Shown here in pieces: positions 50,031-63,279 of a stretch of 64,000 nucleotides of DNA. Source of the stretch: Prochilodus magdalenae (taxonomy: Eukaryota; Chordata; Actinopteri; Characiformes; Prochilodontidae). A program made the position numbers and the translations under genes. Position 1 is the first letter of the stretch. Every line of letters begins with the position of its first letter. The notes beneath the pieces were generated by a model. That model was not told where the DNA came from, searched no databases, and worked only from the letters and a program-made list of their open reading frames with translations. The stretch lies in the NCBI GenBank assembly GCA_024036415.1, contig JAMWET010000915.1, forward strand, positions 248,001 to 312,000, in the 5' to 3' direction.

Positions 50031-50179
50031 TTACTAATACAAAGCTTTATTTGTATTGCACAAGTTGTACATGAAAGCAGCAAGAATGTGGTAAGATAAC
50101 ACGAAGATCAGGATTAAGAAACAAGATGTAGTTTGACAAATCCAGACTATTGGCCATTTGTTTCACTGGATACTTTGTT

Positions 50180-50575
50180 AGCCCCTTTTCACCTTGTGCT
50201 TCTTCAGGACCACCACAGAGCAGGTATTATGTGAGTGATGTATCATTTTCACCACTGCAGTGACACTGACGTGTGGTGGTGGTAGTTATGAAACCCTGTG
50301 TCCATTCACTGTCCGCTCTATTAGACACTCCTACCTTGCTGGTCCACCTTGTAGATGTAAAGTCAGAGACAGCAGCTCATCTGCTACTGTACGGTTTGTG
50401 TTGGTCATCTTCTAGCCCTTCACCAGTGGTCACAGGACGCTTCTCACGGCATGCTGTTGGCTGGATAGTCTTGCTTGGCTTTTCTCAGTACAGCAGTGAC
50501 AGTAAAGTAGGTCGGCACTGCGGTGTTTGATCCACTCACACCAGCACAACACTAACACAAAAATAATATAAGTAA
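50180..50575. mobile_element. Larger relative of the 33.2 kb TIR element (partial)
   Basis: Begins with caggaccaccacagagcagg and a cactgcagtgacactgac block in one orientation. It ends with gatccactcacaccagcaca in the opposite orientation, so the two flanks are inverted relative to each other. The centre (50330-50470: ttagacactcct, aaagtcagagacagcagctc, cttcaccagtggtcacagga) matches the interior I associate with the same widespread fish palindromic transposon. Terminal repeats are not preserved. No transposase. Confidence 0.75.
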
Positions 50576-50599
50576 TTCAGGCTAAATTGGAGCATGTTG

Positions 50600-53500
50600 T
50601 TGTCTCTGGTGCTATTAAATCACTGTCTGCAGTGTTACTGTAAACCAGTGCAGTGCTGTAAATCTTTACAAGCCCGCTACCGTAAAACAAATACTACAAG
50701 CAGACTACAATTACTGCAGTGCCAGATTAAGCAGTGACTTCATAGCTGAAGCTCTGTGCCTGTTGTGTTTAGGGGCTAAGAGAGGCTGAGCATTCATTGG
50801 ATTGAGTGATCTCTGCCCATCTCTTACAATTTTCAGTAATGTTATGTTGAACTGAAAGCTTCACAAGGCTCCTAATAATCCCCCATAGACTCTGATGAGT
50901 CACAATGAAGCTAAATCCCGTTTTTAAACGGGCCACAGCTCTTTATTTTTGTCTTTGAGTCATGGCGGAGGAGCCCTGCAACAGATCCTCGTCTCAGATA
51001 CTAGATTTGACAGAGTAAACAGGAAGTACCTGCACACAGACAGGAAAAGCACATGCTCTCTTCTTCATACCCAGACAAACAAAACAAACAACAGAAAAAC
51101 CCACAAACACCCTCTGAAGTGTAAACAGACCTGGAGCGACATAACCTCGCAGATTCACGCTGCTGAGAGGAGAATCCTCCAGAGGAGCAGGAGGTTTTGG
51201 AAAGTGTGACTGCTCCCTAATGAGACTCAGGTGAGATTTGCCAACATCAAGACACGGTTCATCTGTTTGCAATGAGCCAAATGCAGCTGTCTTTGTGGAC
51301 TTGTGAGGCTCTTAATGAGAGCAGTACCGACCTGCCATTTCATTGGAAACTCTTGCACTCGTTGGCCATTTTATTGGAAACTCCTACTGCATGCACTTTA
51401 TACATTTAAACCTATTAGCTTCCAGATAAATGTACAAAATATTTCTAATAACAGGTCTGTATGGATAGGGGCAGCCAATACGGCAAAAATGCCAAATAAT
51501 ACTTGAATACAGAATACAGTATTTAGGAGATGAGAAATTGAAAACTGATGTTGAAATAGTTGAATGTTAAAGACCAAATTAAATTGCGTTAATGGCCGTT
51601 AAATCAATCAAGTGAGACTTTGGCACAGGACTGTATTTACATAACGTGTGTGATGTGACCCCAAATCTATCCCTGTCTGTTTCTTCAGACAGCAGCTTTT
51701 GATGAACAGCTTTCGAGAACTTAGTCGTCCTGAAAATATTAATCTTTTTTATTCTGTTATCTTCAGAATTGGTCACCTTAATGAGATTTGCTGTGGTTTT
51801 TTTTCACGACCTTGAGCAGATCAGTGGGAATCGCCCCTGATGTAGGTGTTTGCCAGTCGGGAATGCTGTGAAACTCGGAGCAGTTGCTGAAAGACTAATT
51901 AATAAACGCAGGACTTCTTAGAGAAGTTTGCATGAAAGCAGTAGACGCGGCTGTTAGATTAAGGGTATGTTTTAATTAAACTGTACTTTCTGTCTGGCCT
52001 CCAGAGGCACGGTCTTCTTTTAAAAATGCGTCTCCTGATTGTTCTGGACTTCTGAGGATGTTCCTGACTGGCTCTTAAAAGAGAGATTTGCCTTCTCCTC
52101 TTCCTCCTTCCTCTCCAAACCTCATTAGAAACCACAGTCCAGGCTAATGTTAGCAGTAGCATAGCGGCAAGCTGTTTCCTCTCTTTGAGGTTGTGCGCAT
52201 GGCTGTGGTTTTTGATTGTCTCAGCACTTTTTCTGGAGTAGAGGCTGGAATAGCTGATGACCCAAATGATCAAGTCCCATGTTGTCCTGCCTCCCTGAGG
52301 GAGACTTTGATGACACTGAAGATAATCATTTATTTATCTGTTTTTACAAGACCTCAGTGGCCCTTGTATGCAGTAGGGTAGATGTTGGTCTAGAACTACA
52401 AGTGCTTAGTAATTTTATGGCCATTAAAACCAACTATATCTGTATATAGTTTGGAAATGTCCCTTATACTTTGTCTGTGAACTTAAGAGAACTAAACAGT
52501 CCAACCAGAACAAACTCAAGCTTATTAACTTTGTTCATTTTACCTAATTAACTATAAAATTGTTAACTAGGTACTTTTTATTGCTAAGTGATTTAACTTT
52601 ATTACAGCAAACGGTTTAACTTCAATAGAGATCAATGTACCTGGTTCACTTTTTGCAAAGCTACTTATTCACAAAGAAGTTCTTGTTCCAGAAGGGCTGT
52701 CTAGTAGCGTAACCTACTGTGAGGTCTACATTCTTGTCTTCATGAAGCTTCACTTTCATCATGGGTATATGATGTATCAGAGGTGGCAGCCCTTTATGAT
52801 GCTACTCACTTCAAGCTAACATCCCATGACTACAAGCTGAAAGTAACTCGGTCTCAGGTAGTAGGCCTAGTTTCTCTGTAACTTGAACAGATACTGCAAT
52901 CAGAAATGTCTCTTGAAAAAGAATAACCTGTACTGTTTGAATGCCTTTCTGGATTTGTGGCTTAATTTTGGGCCAGATCACCTGTTTTTTGTTGTCCCTC
53001 CTACTTGGCTTTGTATCTTTGCCGAATGCCAGCCCAGAGCCGGTCATAGCAACCTGCGTCATGCTCTGCTTCTTTTTAATTGTATTGTGTTAGCTTGTGT
53101 CATCTTGTATTTGCTTTTTGGAAGAACAGGATATTAAAAAGCGTGCTATCTGACTGCATCATAAACTGGCCGGATGGCTGGAAACGGTGCGGCTGTTTGT
53201 GAACCCTACAGTTCCTGAATAGTAATTAACCCACATCAGCACAGGCTGAAGTCCAGACAGATGGCAGGGCTGCACAGAGAATGAGAGAGAGAGTAGAGTA
53301 AGAAAAGAGAGAGAGGGTCAGAGTTTAAAGGCTGTCACTTAAACAGGTTATGACTGGCGTTTCCAAGTCAGCTGCCCATGAAGTTGCTGGGGATTCAGTT
53401 GGGGTGCGTATGCATGTCCGGGCATATGACGTTATTTCTTTATTAAAATGAAGAAGTTCTGATGTGAATGATTACTTTTTGTGTGAGGTGTTGATGTATA

Positions 53501-54390
53501 CTCGCCCAGCGGCCATCACTGCAGCTTCACCCACTTAGCCATCTGTGATTATTCTTCTTTTTCTTGCCAGGTCTGCTGATCACACCGCTTAGCCAAAATC
53601 ATGTCACGTTGTATTCTAAGGATGGAGTGCTGCAGAGCTGAGGATGCTTCATTAGTGATTCCTGCAACATACAGATTACTTAAAAACCTGACTCTGCATC
53701 ACATTAGAGATCTACCTCAGACAGAATATTGGCTTTTGGGCCAGCTTCTAGATACAACAGGTTCAGGTCTCTCTTGGGTGCTCTGCTGTTCTGTTTCTCA
53801 GTGCTGTATCGAAGGCCATAGTAGGTGATGTGACTTAACATGCATACCAAGAAAGGCAGTCCGTCTTTTAGATAAACAGTGCTTATTGTAGTTCAGCTAA
53901 TGTTACCAGCCTAGCCCTTTTTCACTGTATACATATCAGTTCGTTAAGTTTATACTAGTGTCAAAATGTACTTGTTGTGATGAAATCTGTTGTACTGTAT
54001 CAGTTACATGGTGCTGCACAGCACTACAAGTTAGTCAAGTAGCCTTTAGATTGTGCCAGGCAACTAATTGTATGTATTTATTACTTTACTTTCATAATGC
54101 TTGTTGTTTACACAGGCGAGTCCTTGGTATGACTGTCAGTATTTTCAAAAAGTGATGAAACCAGGCAGCTGGCAAGACTTTGTTAAAGTTTAATAAACTT
54201 AAAGGGCCAACATGCAGTTAAAACTCCTGTAGGTTGACAAAAAGAAAATCCTAGAAAGTCCCTCGAGATTTGGTAGGAGCCTCCCAGCATCAGGCCAGAG
54301 GCAAGGCACTCCATCCCTCTGGCCGACTAGGTCTGTTGGTGTTGCTTGGCAACCGTGTACAGATGGAAGGAGGTCGTGAGGGTCTCTGTT
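50600..54390. other. Anonymous non-coding DNA
   Basis: No exon recognised. A short GA-rich tract lies at 53283-53316. Frames at 50949-51209, 51959-52273 and 52811-53137 overlap opposite-strand frames and show no coding bias. Confidence 0.45.
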
Positions 54391-54394
54391 GCCG

Positions 54395-54560
54395 CCCCCG
54401 CCGTCATTGGGCTAAGATCCGGAGCCTCTCTCAGTAACCCATCCACAGCTCCTCTGGTCAATGGAATGTTTTACGTGGAGTGATCCAAGGCAGAGGCGCC
54501 CGCTTCAACCGACCACGCATTGCGGTCTTCACTCTGTAATCAATAAACTCTCGCTCCCAC
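54395..54560. promoter_or_regulatory. Candidate conserved non-coding block
   Basis: GC-richer, repeat-free sequence with gccgcccccgccgtcattgg (a GC-box next to an ATTGG CCAAT-type core). It may be regulatory. There is no start codon plus donor combination to make it an exon. Confidence 0.2.
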
Positions 54561-54599
54561 TGCTGCTTCCATTACTACTCCCACCATTACAGTACAACA

Positions 54600-57500
54600 G
54601 ATGAGTGAATTAGTCACACAAGTGGTGAGAGGAGTGGATGGTCAGATAGCTCCTGCCGTTGCCTGGCTGTGTGTTGGGTTTTCATTTTGGGCTACCGTTC
54701 GGTGTGTTGGGCACAAGCTCGGAGACAGTGTGTCCTGAGTTGACACTGATGAGTCTTCAGGGACTACCGTGTCTGTTCATTCAACGAACTGTTAGCGATC
54801 ACTGCTTGTGTGGGATGGAAGGAGCGATGGACAGCAATGTTGCTAACAGGGGGTTTTTACCCACCCAGACAAAAGGGCTATAGAGAGAGCGATTCTGGTG
54901 CTCTCCAAGCAATCTCTTGTCTCCGGTTCGCGGCTTTGGGATGTTTTTTTGTTCCTTTCTGGGGGGGACGTCTGTGTTGGAGGCCTTATTTGTTTCCTGA
55001 ATGGCTAATATGCCAAGCTCATGCCTGGAGCGAGGCCGCTGAGAGGGGGGCCTTGTTTCTGGACGCTGCCAGGGCGGGCCTTCTGAGAGAGCAGCCTACC
55101 CTGCCTCATTTCCATACAGCTGTCCCAGAGTAGGAATCCCTGCAGACGCTGCAGGAAGCCTTCCTTTACTATCACTTCACTTCAGAATCCTTCCCAAGAA
55201 TAGGCTTCGACCACTGGGCTGCTGGTGGGCACAGCCTGTAGACCTGACCAACTCCAGCTAGCGTAAACCTTCTCAATAAAGCAGCAGTACCTGCTATACA
55301 ACACCCAACCAGCGTCCCCTAGCAAACACAGTGTTCTGTACAGGATGCTGCAGACAGCCATTGTTTACCATGTGTCATTCACGTTAACAGTTTACTGTTC
55401 CGCAGACCCTGTGGTAACGAATGCCTAATAATATCTACTTGGGGTTTCAGTATCATTTAATAAGCATTGAATTTTTGAGCAGCACATGAATATTCATGAA
55501 CAGCCGTTCACCAGTTATTGTGCAAGATATTTAATGCACAGCTTCTAAAATACAGTGATGCATTCTTCTTCCATGAATAACACTGTAATCAATAACACTG
55601 CTAATTCACAAGTAATTATATTAATGAAGTTGAGGTTTAGTTATGAGCTCTGCATATATATTTTCTTTATGGATATGCTAATTATTCACTTTTATAGGTA
55701 TTTTCTGAAATTTATGGGGTATGCTTATCGTCCAGAAAATACTTGCACCGAGAAGGAATGAGCGGACGGCAGTGAAACTGGGTGGGTAGGTTTGATAGTG
55801 TGATACATGTGAAGTTTCACACTCAGGCACGCATGTTATGTAAGGACGGGCCTTTTCACTGTAGCTGACTGACCCACCGGCCATTTAGCAAGCAGTGGGA
55901 GAATCTGCTGGAACTGTGTGAGAATATTCAAGCTGCATGGGCTGGATTATTGCAGGATGCTGTTGGGAACCTTTACAACAAATGCCGAGATGCCTGGCAT
56001 GTAGTGTTAGCAAACATGGCACCCGTACGCCAAACTGAGGGACACCACTTCTGTGTAGCTCAATAAGTGTTACCCATGTCATAGCCTCGCCTGTAAAGGC
56101 CTGTGTATATGCCTGCATTAAGGCCATGAAGCCTCAGAGCTAACAGTATTCCTTTAAGGCCAGGGTTCTGCAGATCCGTTTAATGGCTCTGAGAGTTGAC
56201 AAAAGGAATTTGGGGAATTGCTCCCCACAGTTCCTCAGTTTTAGCCACCTTGTTAGATTTTCAGCAAGAGCTCCTTCGCTGTGCTGAATCATTTCTACGT
56301 TAGGGAGGAGTCTCAAAAACTAGCGGCTTCGCTGTAGAACAAACGTCAGCGCTTTTTATTACTCTATTCCTGCTTGACTGCCTTCCAAGTCTGAAGTCTT
56401 ACGCATGTGAGGAGCTCTGTGAAGACAGCGTGGCTTCGGAGCGGGAAACCTCAAAATCCTCCTCTGGAAAATTGACTGCTTTTGCAGCATGAGAGCACGG
56501 CGCACTGTCTGCCTAGGAATGTCTATTTTTGGGAAGCTATTCCGACTTCACTCACTTTCTCTCTCGCTCTCGGAGCAGGCCTGGTTCTCAGGGGAGGATG
56601 GCCAGCTGGTTCTCTGGCTCTTGAGGTGTAGAGGAAGATAGGAGTATCTCTCACTGTGTTTCTTTTCTGTCCTGGCTTCATATTTAAAAGGCCTGATGAG
56701 CCAGCAGAAGTGCACAAAGAATAAGACCTTGGTCTGAAACACGAAGCTATTGCACAGTAATGGTGAAAGCGTAAACTGTAGATCCTAAAATTAGAGCTTT
56801 TAACCATGGTTCACACTGCATGTATGGCACAGCAATAATTATGCCTTTGCAAGTTAAGTATAGTTGACAGATGTATTTAGCCATGATGAAAATAAATGTA
56901 GCTGTGATAAGAACTGTTGTGTTCTGCCCTTGGGGTAATGGGATGGTTTATCCCAGTATAGGACAGGATTTAGTTGTATTTACTGCACATACTGCACACA
57001 ACTGAATCCAGTAGACTTGCTCTAGTTGGTGCTCTCTGTCTAATGAAGCATGGACATTGGTGTGTCTGTGTAGTACTGAAGATATTGAAGATATACTCGG
57101 AAAAGTGTGTTGTTTATCTCAGCAACATTTATTACAATAGCAATCAAGCATGGTCTTATTGTCCACCTCATTGCATGGATGTTCTCCATGCTGTACATGT
57201 ACAGGTAAGCACATTAGAGTTTAGAGCCTGATTTGTCAGCATCCTCCCTTTTGCCTGTGGGGAACGTATTGACGCGGTGGCGGAGAAGCGGCCGCACTGG
57301 CCTTATAAGCCCTTTGGTGTAATGCACAGTTCAGTTTGCATTTCTCAGCCTGTGTTAGAGAAGCCTTCTTCAAGCCAAGGTCCCCTCCAGTTCCTTAATT
57401 CAGGCCCGCCGGCAGCTGCTATGCGTGTGTAGTTCCCAGCACATGCTTCACTGTAAATAATGCAGCCGTGAACTGATCTCACTTAAGAGTACAGGTTTAC

Positions 57501-57740
57501 TCGCGCCGTAGCTTACCGTGCTGTAAGGCATCTATATGAAGTCACATATTGAGCTGTTTATGACTGTAAGTGTTGAAACCAAATGTTAAATAAATAATAA
57601 ATAAACAGAGCCAATGTCCAGTGTGGTTTTCAAGCATGTGGACTTCTGTGAGGACACACCGTTGTAGCATGTGCAGAATGTGACCTGGCCTTATTATTTT
57701 AAAAATAACCGTGAGCTGCCTGGATAATACATTTTCTTCA
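54600..57740. other. Anonymous non-coding DNA
   Basis: No gene recognised. A GC-rich patch with a gcggccgc site sits at 57270-57310. Frames at 54659-55133 are long for the region but change codon bias midway and lack splice framing. Confidence 0.4.
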
Positions 57741-57749
57741 TAGCACCAC

Positions 57750-58445
57750 GCATAGTCATAAAATCCCAGTTATCGCATTAGTGGTACCTTCGCACATATC
57801 GTCACTGTCCAAAGAAAAACATGCATCTCCATTTTTGGTGATTTTTCGATTAGGTCTCATTTGGTCACATGAGCTGCTGTCTGCAATATGTGATAATTTC
57901 ATGACGAATGGACCAACAGGAATGGCCCAAAGCTGCTTGGAAAAACATCTGGTTCCATTGACTTCTGTTGAAATTAAATGAAGTTTTTGGCCTCTCCTGT
58001 AAAGTTGCCATTTTGGAGATACCTGTTTTTCTTTGGACAGCGACAATAGGCAAGTCACCAGTGCTGTGGGCACTGATGCCCCCCATACCATGACAGATGT
58101 GGGCTTTCGCACATTGCACGGATCAAATCTGTCAACTGTACATCCGTTTTCCCAAAAAACAAGCAGAAATGTGGACTCATCCGACCACAGCGCACATCAG
58201 ACCATTCTGAGATGAGCTCAGGCCCAGAGAATTTCTGCTTTTCTGCTGTGAGTTGATGTTTGGCTTTCTCTTTGTGTAACAGTTCCAAGCTGCATATTTT
58301 GATGCAGCAGCAAGCTTTTAGTGACAACTGTTTTCCGAGTTTTCCCAAGCCCACTGTGTTATATCCAGCACAGTAGCGTGCCGTTTTCTCATACAGTCTT
58401 CTCTGAGGACTCAAAGGTCATGCACATGAACATGGGTTTCCAGTC
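57750..58445 (-). pseudogene. Dead Tc1-type transposase fragment split by a MITE
   Basis: The minus strand carries a fish Tc1-type transposase remnant. Going 5' to 3' on that strand: a Tc1-like N-terminal linker region (58400-58250) with frameshifts; ALWSDES, the block of one catalytic Asp, readable from 58192-58165; KPTSVMVWGA (about 58112-58083); then GDLP at about 58060. The frame is interrupted by the 248-bp MITE (57799-58046) and resumes with CEGTTNA (57795-57775). Tc1 relatives have the pattern 'SVMVWG...GDLxxCEGTxNA' at this place. Several frameshifts and the absence of the rest of the catalytic domain show it is inactive. Only about 150 residues of a ~340-residue family are represented. 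Confidence 0.75.
57799..58046. mobile_element. MITE family A, copy 2 (complete, 248 bp), inserted in Tc1
   Basis: Ends are TCGTCACTGTCC (57799-57810) and GGACAGCGACAA (58035-58046), flanked by TA at 57797-57798 and 58047-58048. It is collinear with copy 1 (13779-14027) over its full length with scattered substitutions. Removing it and one TA rejoins the Tc1 frame between GDL and CEGT, which directly shows the target site and the 2-bp duplication. Minus-strand frames here resemble those in copy 1 only because the DNA is homologous. Confidence 0.88.
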
Positions 58446-58449
58446 TGAG

Positions 58450-58815
58450 CCTTTTACACGGTGTTAGGTACAGTAGATGTGAAAGAACGCCTTTGTAATC
58501 TTGTAAAGATAAATGTTGTTTTTGAACTGTTTAACAATTCTCTTACAAAGTTAAAGACTCATGAAGTGGTGACTCAGGCCCCGTCATTGCTTGCCAACAT
58601 TGAGTCTTTAGTGGAGCTCCTTTTCCCAGGCAGGAAGCTTTTCACTCTTATTTTTGCTTCCTCCTACTGTCTTTGTGTTGCATTAAATTTAGAATTTGTG
58701 TACATGTACAATCAAATCCGTCAAAACATTAAAGGTCATTTCTGTTTACTTTTGGAGGTGAAATAAATGTTCAAGATAAATACCAAATCATTTTTTCAAT
58801 GATTTTTTCATTATA
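58450..58815. other. Anonymous non-coding DNA
   Basis: Contains a 101-codon frame (58461-58766) with no family resemblance. It is probably chance. Confidence 0.4.
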
Positions 58816-58821
58816 GCTTTT

Positions 58822-58878
58822 TATTTTTTATTTATTTATTTATTTATTTTAATTATTATTATTTTTATTATTTTTTCA
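58822..58878 (+). repeat. (TTTA)n/(TTA)n microsatellite
   Basis: Imperfect ttta tetramers running into tta trimers. Confidence 0.9.
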
Positions 58879-58879
58879 T

Positions 58880-61620
58880 TATAACCCAACTTTTCCAGCA
58901 ATGGGGATTTGTATTTTTGAAGTTGTCTAAGACTTTCCCTAAGGACAGAAAGTTTGACACTTTTTATCTGCCCAAATTATAGAACTGATTTTCCCTTTAG
59001 CTGAAATGTTTTAAAGGTTCTTCAGTTTCTGACTCAGGTTCTTAAATAATTTGAGTGCTATCCTTAATTCTTTCACTTCTTTCAGGTTCTTAAGCCTTGG
59101 CTGTTCCCGTAAATTTGTCTCACACTTACCATACCTTTCTACTAAGTTCTTACGGTTGTTTGCTTCACTTTCTACAAAACTTTCAATCCGGGATTGACCC
59201 TTTCTGGTGTTGCAGAGGAAAAGGAAGGCTGAAATCCACATTTCAGTGGAAGCATTGTTTGGTGCATTTTCATCTGAAAGAGAATGCTTATGCAGACAGT
59301 TTTGAGCCAGGAGCCTCGCCTTCCTACCATGCTAATACGCTTTGACATAAAGTATCATTAAACGCCCAAAGACTTTATATTTAGAACACTCTGGAGTGAG
59401 CTCAGAGAAGGACTGGTCAGAGGTAGTCATAGAGCCTGGCTATGTTCTTGAATACGTCTTTTTTCCGAAACTAGAACTTAAAAGGTAAAAGGACATGTTT
59501 TCTAATACACAAAGGATCTAGTATTGGCTATAGATGATAACCTTACTGCCTGATATAGTAATCTTTTTAAATATCTGAGCATTAATATTAGTGTTTCGTG
59601 CACGTTGCACGTAAATGGAAACTTGCCATTCACAAACAGTGCAGCGAAATGTGGCAGAAGTGGGAATGTTACAGCTTGCGCATGGAGGAGTTATCTATAA
59701 CCAACTTATCTATAATGATCTGGTATGTGGTAAATTAACGCAAACACAATTAAGCCCAAGCAAACCTATGATGTTTGAGCTAGACTAGGCTCTAAAATAC
59801 ATACATATAAATTCATAAATGATAGGACTAGAGAAAAGATCATATTTCGTTTTCTCCTTTGGTAAATCACTTTTCTAACTAAGCATTATTTCTAAAAACA
59901 TCTGAAATGATAAATTATATAAAGAATATCTAGAAACAACCTGATAATTTTGTTATAATCTTATAATATCCTAGAGTCACGTTGCTCACAAAACTAGTAA
60001 TGTAGTAGAAGAGTAGCTGTCAATAAATAGTACGTTTTTTTTATTAATCTAGAAGATATGAAAGTCCAAAAAGGAACAGCATATCTATGAGCGAGTCATG
60101 TCACTGTTTACTTCAGGGTTCTTATGTAACAGTTATAACAGTGTTTTAGTCTGGCTAGCTCTCACTGTGAGTTGTTTATCTGCGTCTATATGATAATCTA
60201 TTACAGCCACAAGAAGTAAGACTAAAATGATTCTCAGATTATTTTATAGTATTTATGAAGTCTTCAGGCTTTAGGGTGAATGTGGAGGAATATCTGTCCA
60301 ATTGCTGTTAAAACTCTCAAATTGCATTGTTTCTGGAGAATGAGAAGGTAAACATAGCAGAGCCTGTTGAACTGTCCAGCATCTCTGTGCTACCTCACCT
60401 TGACCAGCTGAAGACTGTGAAGGTACGAGGTCACTCATTCTGGCCAGGTGCCATTCAGCATAGACGACAAATAATTGGTTGGAGTTACTAGCAGCCTTGA
60501 AAACCGACAAGTAAAGGGGAATTTCAGCCCTGTCACGATTTTCAGTGCAGGAGTCACAATGAAGCCCATGAAACGACTTCATTTTCGCCTGCTTTTCAAA
60601 AGCAGCCATCCTTGTGTTTTTGTTTCTCTTTTCTCATCTCTCTCCGCTGGTGCAGAATACGTGGGCTATTGCGCCTCAGCGACAGTTTTAATGGCTGCTG
60701 GCAGGCTGGAGAAACCTCAGACTCGCTTCAGTGTCCCTCTGTGGATTATTTTTGAATGCTGTCACCGTAGAGGAACTCTGAGAAACTGCGTGAGTGGATG
60801 ATAACTGCAGGATGAACAATAATGATACTAAAACAACTGAAAACACCCAAAGACCAATAAATGCCTCAGCTTTCTTCATTTCTAAATGGACATGGCTAAA
60901 CGGTCGCAAGCACTTGGGGTTCTGGAGTTTTCTTTAAAGCTAGGCCATATAGCCATGTCACAATGCATGTGTCGTCACAATCAGTTTTCCATGTGATTTA
61001 ATACCTGTAATTATTTATAAATGCTCAGTTTTAACAGCATTTTTATTGTAAGGTTATTGTATTAACTGAGGATTATTTACCATTGCTTGCTTTAAGTCAT
61101 TTTGTCTAATTAAGTGTCTTATTTCATTATAACCTTACTTAATAAAATGATCAAAATGACCTGCCACTCAAATAAGCCACTGCCACTACATAAAACAAGC
61201 CTTAAAGCGTAGAAACAGATTAAAGAACTTTAAAAAAATCAAACAATAAGAAAATTTCTAACGCATCGATGAGACATAACATGGAAACATTTTTGCATTG
61301 TGAAAATAACCAACAAAGACCCCTAAAAAATAAACCCCAGTCACCATCATTATCGTTACTACACTGTTATCATACATACATACAACAGCACAGTGTAGCT
61401 TTTCAGGCATATTTAGCTTTCCTGGCTTTGATGGCTTTTACAAACGTTCCCACCACAGTTAACCATCATTTCAGTGTAAAGACGCAGTTGATCTATGTCT
61501 GCGGACGATCTGCAGAGGCCCCAGGAGAGAAAGTGTGCATGCGGCTCCGGTGACACGTGCAAACAGGGCTAACTTAACTGGCATTCCCTACAGGCCAGCG
61601 TTTAGGACACACTCCGGGAC
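58880..61620. other. Anonymous non-coding DNA
   Basis: AT-rich, with nothing recognised. Loose aggttctt repeats occur at 59015-59095. Confidence 0.45.
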
Positions 61621-61629
61621 CATGTCCCT

Positions 61630-61810
61630 CTGCCCCCTCGGGCCTTTAAGTATGCATGAGCACTTAAACTCTCCATAGCCGCCGGCAGGCATGTATTATT
61701 GATAATGGGCAGATTGGCCTTCTTAAATAATACACGGCGCGGTGCATGTCTCAGTGCCCTGTAGCCCTCGTCATTAAAGGTGTTGATGTGTAGCGAAGCC
61801 CCAGGCCAGC
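61630..61810. promoter_or_regulatory. Candidate conserved non-coding block
   Basis: Repeat-free, GC-balanced, with tatgcatgag, attattgataatggg and taaataatacacggcgcg. No open frame. Inferred only from texture. Confidence 0.2.
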
Positions 61811-62469
61811 TAGCCCACTCGAGTCAACTGTAACTGCTAGTGTTCGAGCAGACACACAGCTGTTGCATCATCTGCTGGAAGTTTTTGAGTTTAGCTCAAC
61901 AAAGTTTGCCCAATTTGCCACTTGTTTTGACTTTGCGAAAGTTTTTAATTTGATTTATTTATTTATTTTTGAAGCGCAAGTGCAGTCGGAAGTGGGGCCG
62001 AATGCTCCAGTGTCCCCTCCTCCCCAGCGTGTCTTGAAGATGAAAGAGATAAAACAGTGAATGTTTTTCATTTATGTAAGCTGCTGTTAAATATGGCCAT
62101 CAGGGTTGTCTTCATTAGATTTCGCCTGCCTCTGCTCCCGCCTTTATTCCGCAGTCTTGGGGATTCAGCAAGTTTTTTTTCCAGCTTTTTTAAGGCTGTA
62201 TCTAAAGGAACCCCGGAGGAACTGGGTTTGGAACAGCTATGTTCATATCTTCTCGTGTTTAGTTTTCCCATGATGCGCTGGTACCCCATTACCCGGACCA
62301 CACACAGACATGTACAAGGCTGCAGGCCCTGTCTGCTTATTGTCTGACCGCAGTTTGACCCTTTGTGGACTCATCGTTGGTCTGCCTCCACTTGATGGAC
62401 AGCTGTTTTCCAGCTTTCAGCATAAAAGTATTATAAAAGGGGGTTGGGAGCGGGTTTGGTGTTTCTTTA

Positions 62470-62660
62470 CAGTGGTGGTAACCGTGGTTACAACACGCAT
62501 ACAGCCATTTTACTTACTGTCCCGAAGCAGCAGTGAGCCTACACGTGTCTTATATAGTGTTTAGATTATGGTAAATGGTGGTAAATCTCTCATAGCAGCT
62601 TCATGTGTGGGAGATTTTAGAGGTGGATGTCTGGTTCCTATCGGAACCACTGTGAGTGGT
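62470..62660. mobile_element. Palindromic element related to 10394-10670 and 12585-12757
   Basis: Left end acagtggtggtaaccgtggt (62471-62490), right end gtctggttcctatcggaacc then actgtgag. The internal acaacacgcatacagccatt matches the 12.6 kb copy and taaatggtggtaaatct recalls the inverted interior of the 10.4 kb copy. No coding capacity. Confidence 0.55.
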
Positions 62661-62689
62661 TCTGGCTCAGTAGTTTGTCTAGAACCCAT

Positions 62690-63275
62690 GTCTGTATTTC
62701 TCTTTATTTCTCCCTTTTCTTCCCTCTCTCTTAGTTACTGTTTCTGACTTTTATCTCCCGTCTTTCCCCATCATTCTCTATATTTCTCTTTTTAATTTCT
62801 CTTCTATACTTCTTAGTCTGTGTTGTCTTTCTTTTGTCTTCATCTCTTATCTATTTCCTTTTTCTGTCTCTATTCTTTTCTTCTCTTTCATTGTTACCCT
62901 GCCTTTGTCCCAATTTATTTCTATATCTTGTCTGTCTGTCTTAATCTGTTCTTTTTCTTTCTGTTTAATTTCTCTCTCTCTCTCTGTCTCGCTCTGTCTG
63001 TCTTTACTGTGTTGATTTCCTGTGTGCTGACAGATGTGCCCGCTGGTCTGTCTTTATCCACACCCTTCTGAGGAATGGGCTGTACACTCTGTCTATTCTT
63101 CTCTCTATTTTTCTCTTCTCCCCACTGTTCGCTCTTAGCTGGTGAACTCTTTTTTTTTTTTTTTTTCTCCCCTCTATCTATGTATTTCTTTTATCTCTGA
63201 CTATTTATCAGAAAAGTCATTGTTCTGTAAGCATGTTCATCTCTCTCTCTCTCTGACCTGTAACATGCCTCAGGT
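62690..63275 (+). repeat. Pyrimidine-rich tract, about 580 bp
   Basis: Mixed TTC, TCTCTCT, CTGTCTGTC and poly-T (63150-63168) runs with few purines. It encodes a fictitious hydrophobic Phe/Leu/Ser-rich frame (62820-63071). It has the same strand polarity as the 2.1-2.6 kb tract. Confidence 0.85.
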
Positions 63276-63279
63276 TGTT

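Noticed and set aside
57865..58119. Minus-strand frame similar to the one at 13831-14097
   Set aside because: The similarity comes from the two MITE copies being homologous DNA; frames run through the terminal repeats and differ by frameshifts, so it is not a conserved gene.
58461..58766. 101-codon frame MLGTVDVKERLC...
   Set aside because: No family resemblance, AT-rich codons, no splice framing; probably chance.
62820..63071. Apparent multi-pass membrane protein
   Set aside because: Hydrophobic residues follow from pyrimidine-rich codons in a low-complexity tract.
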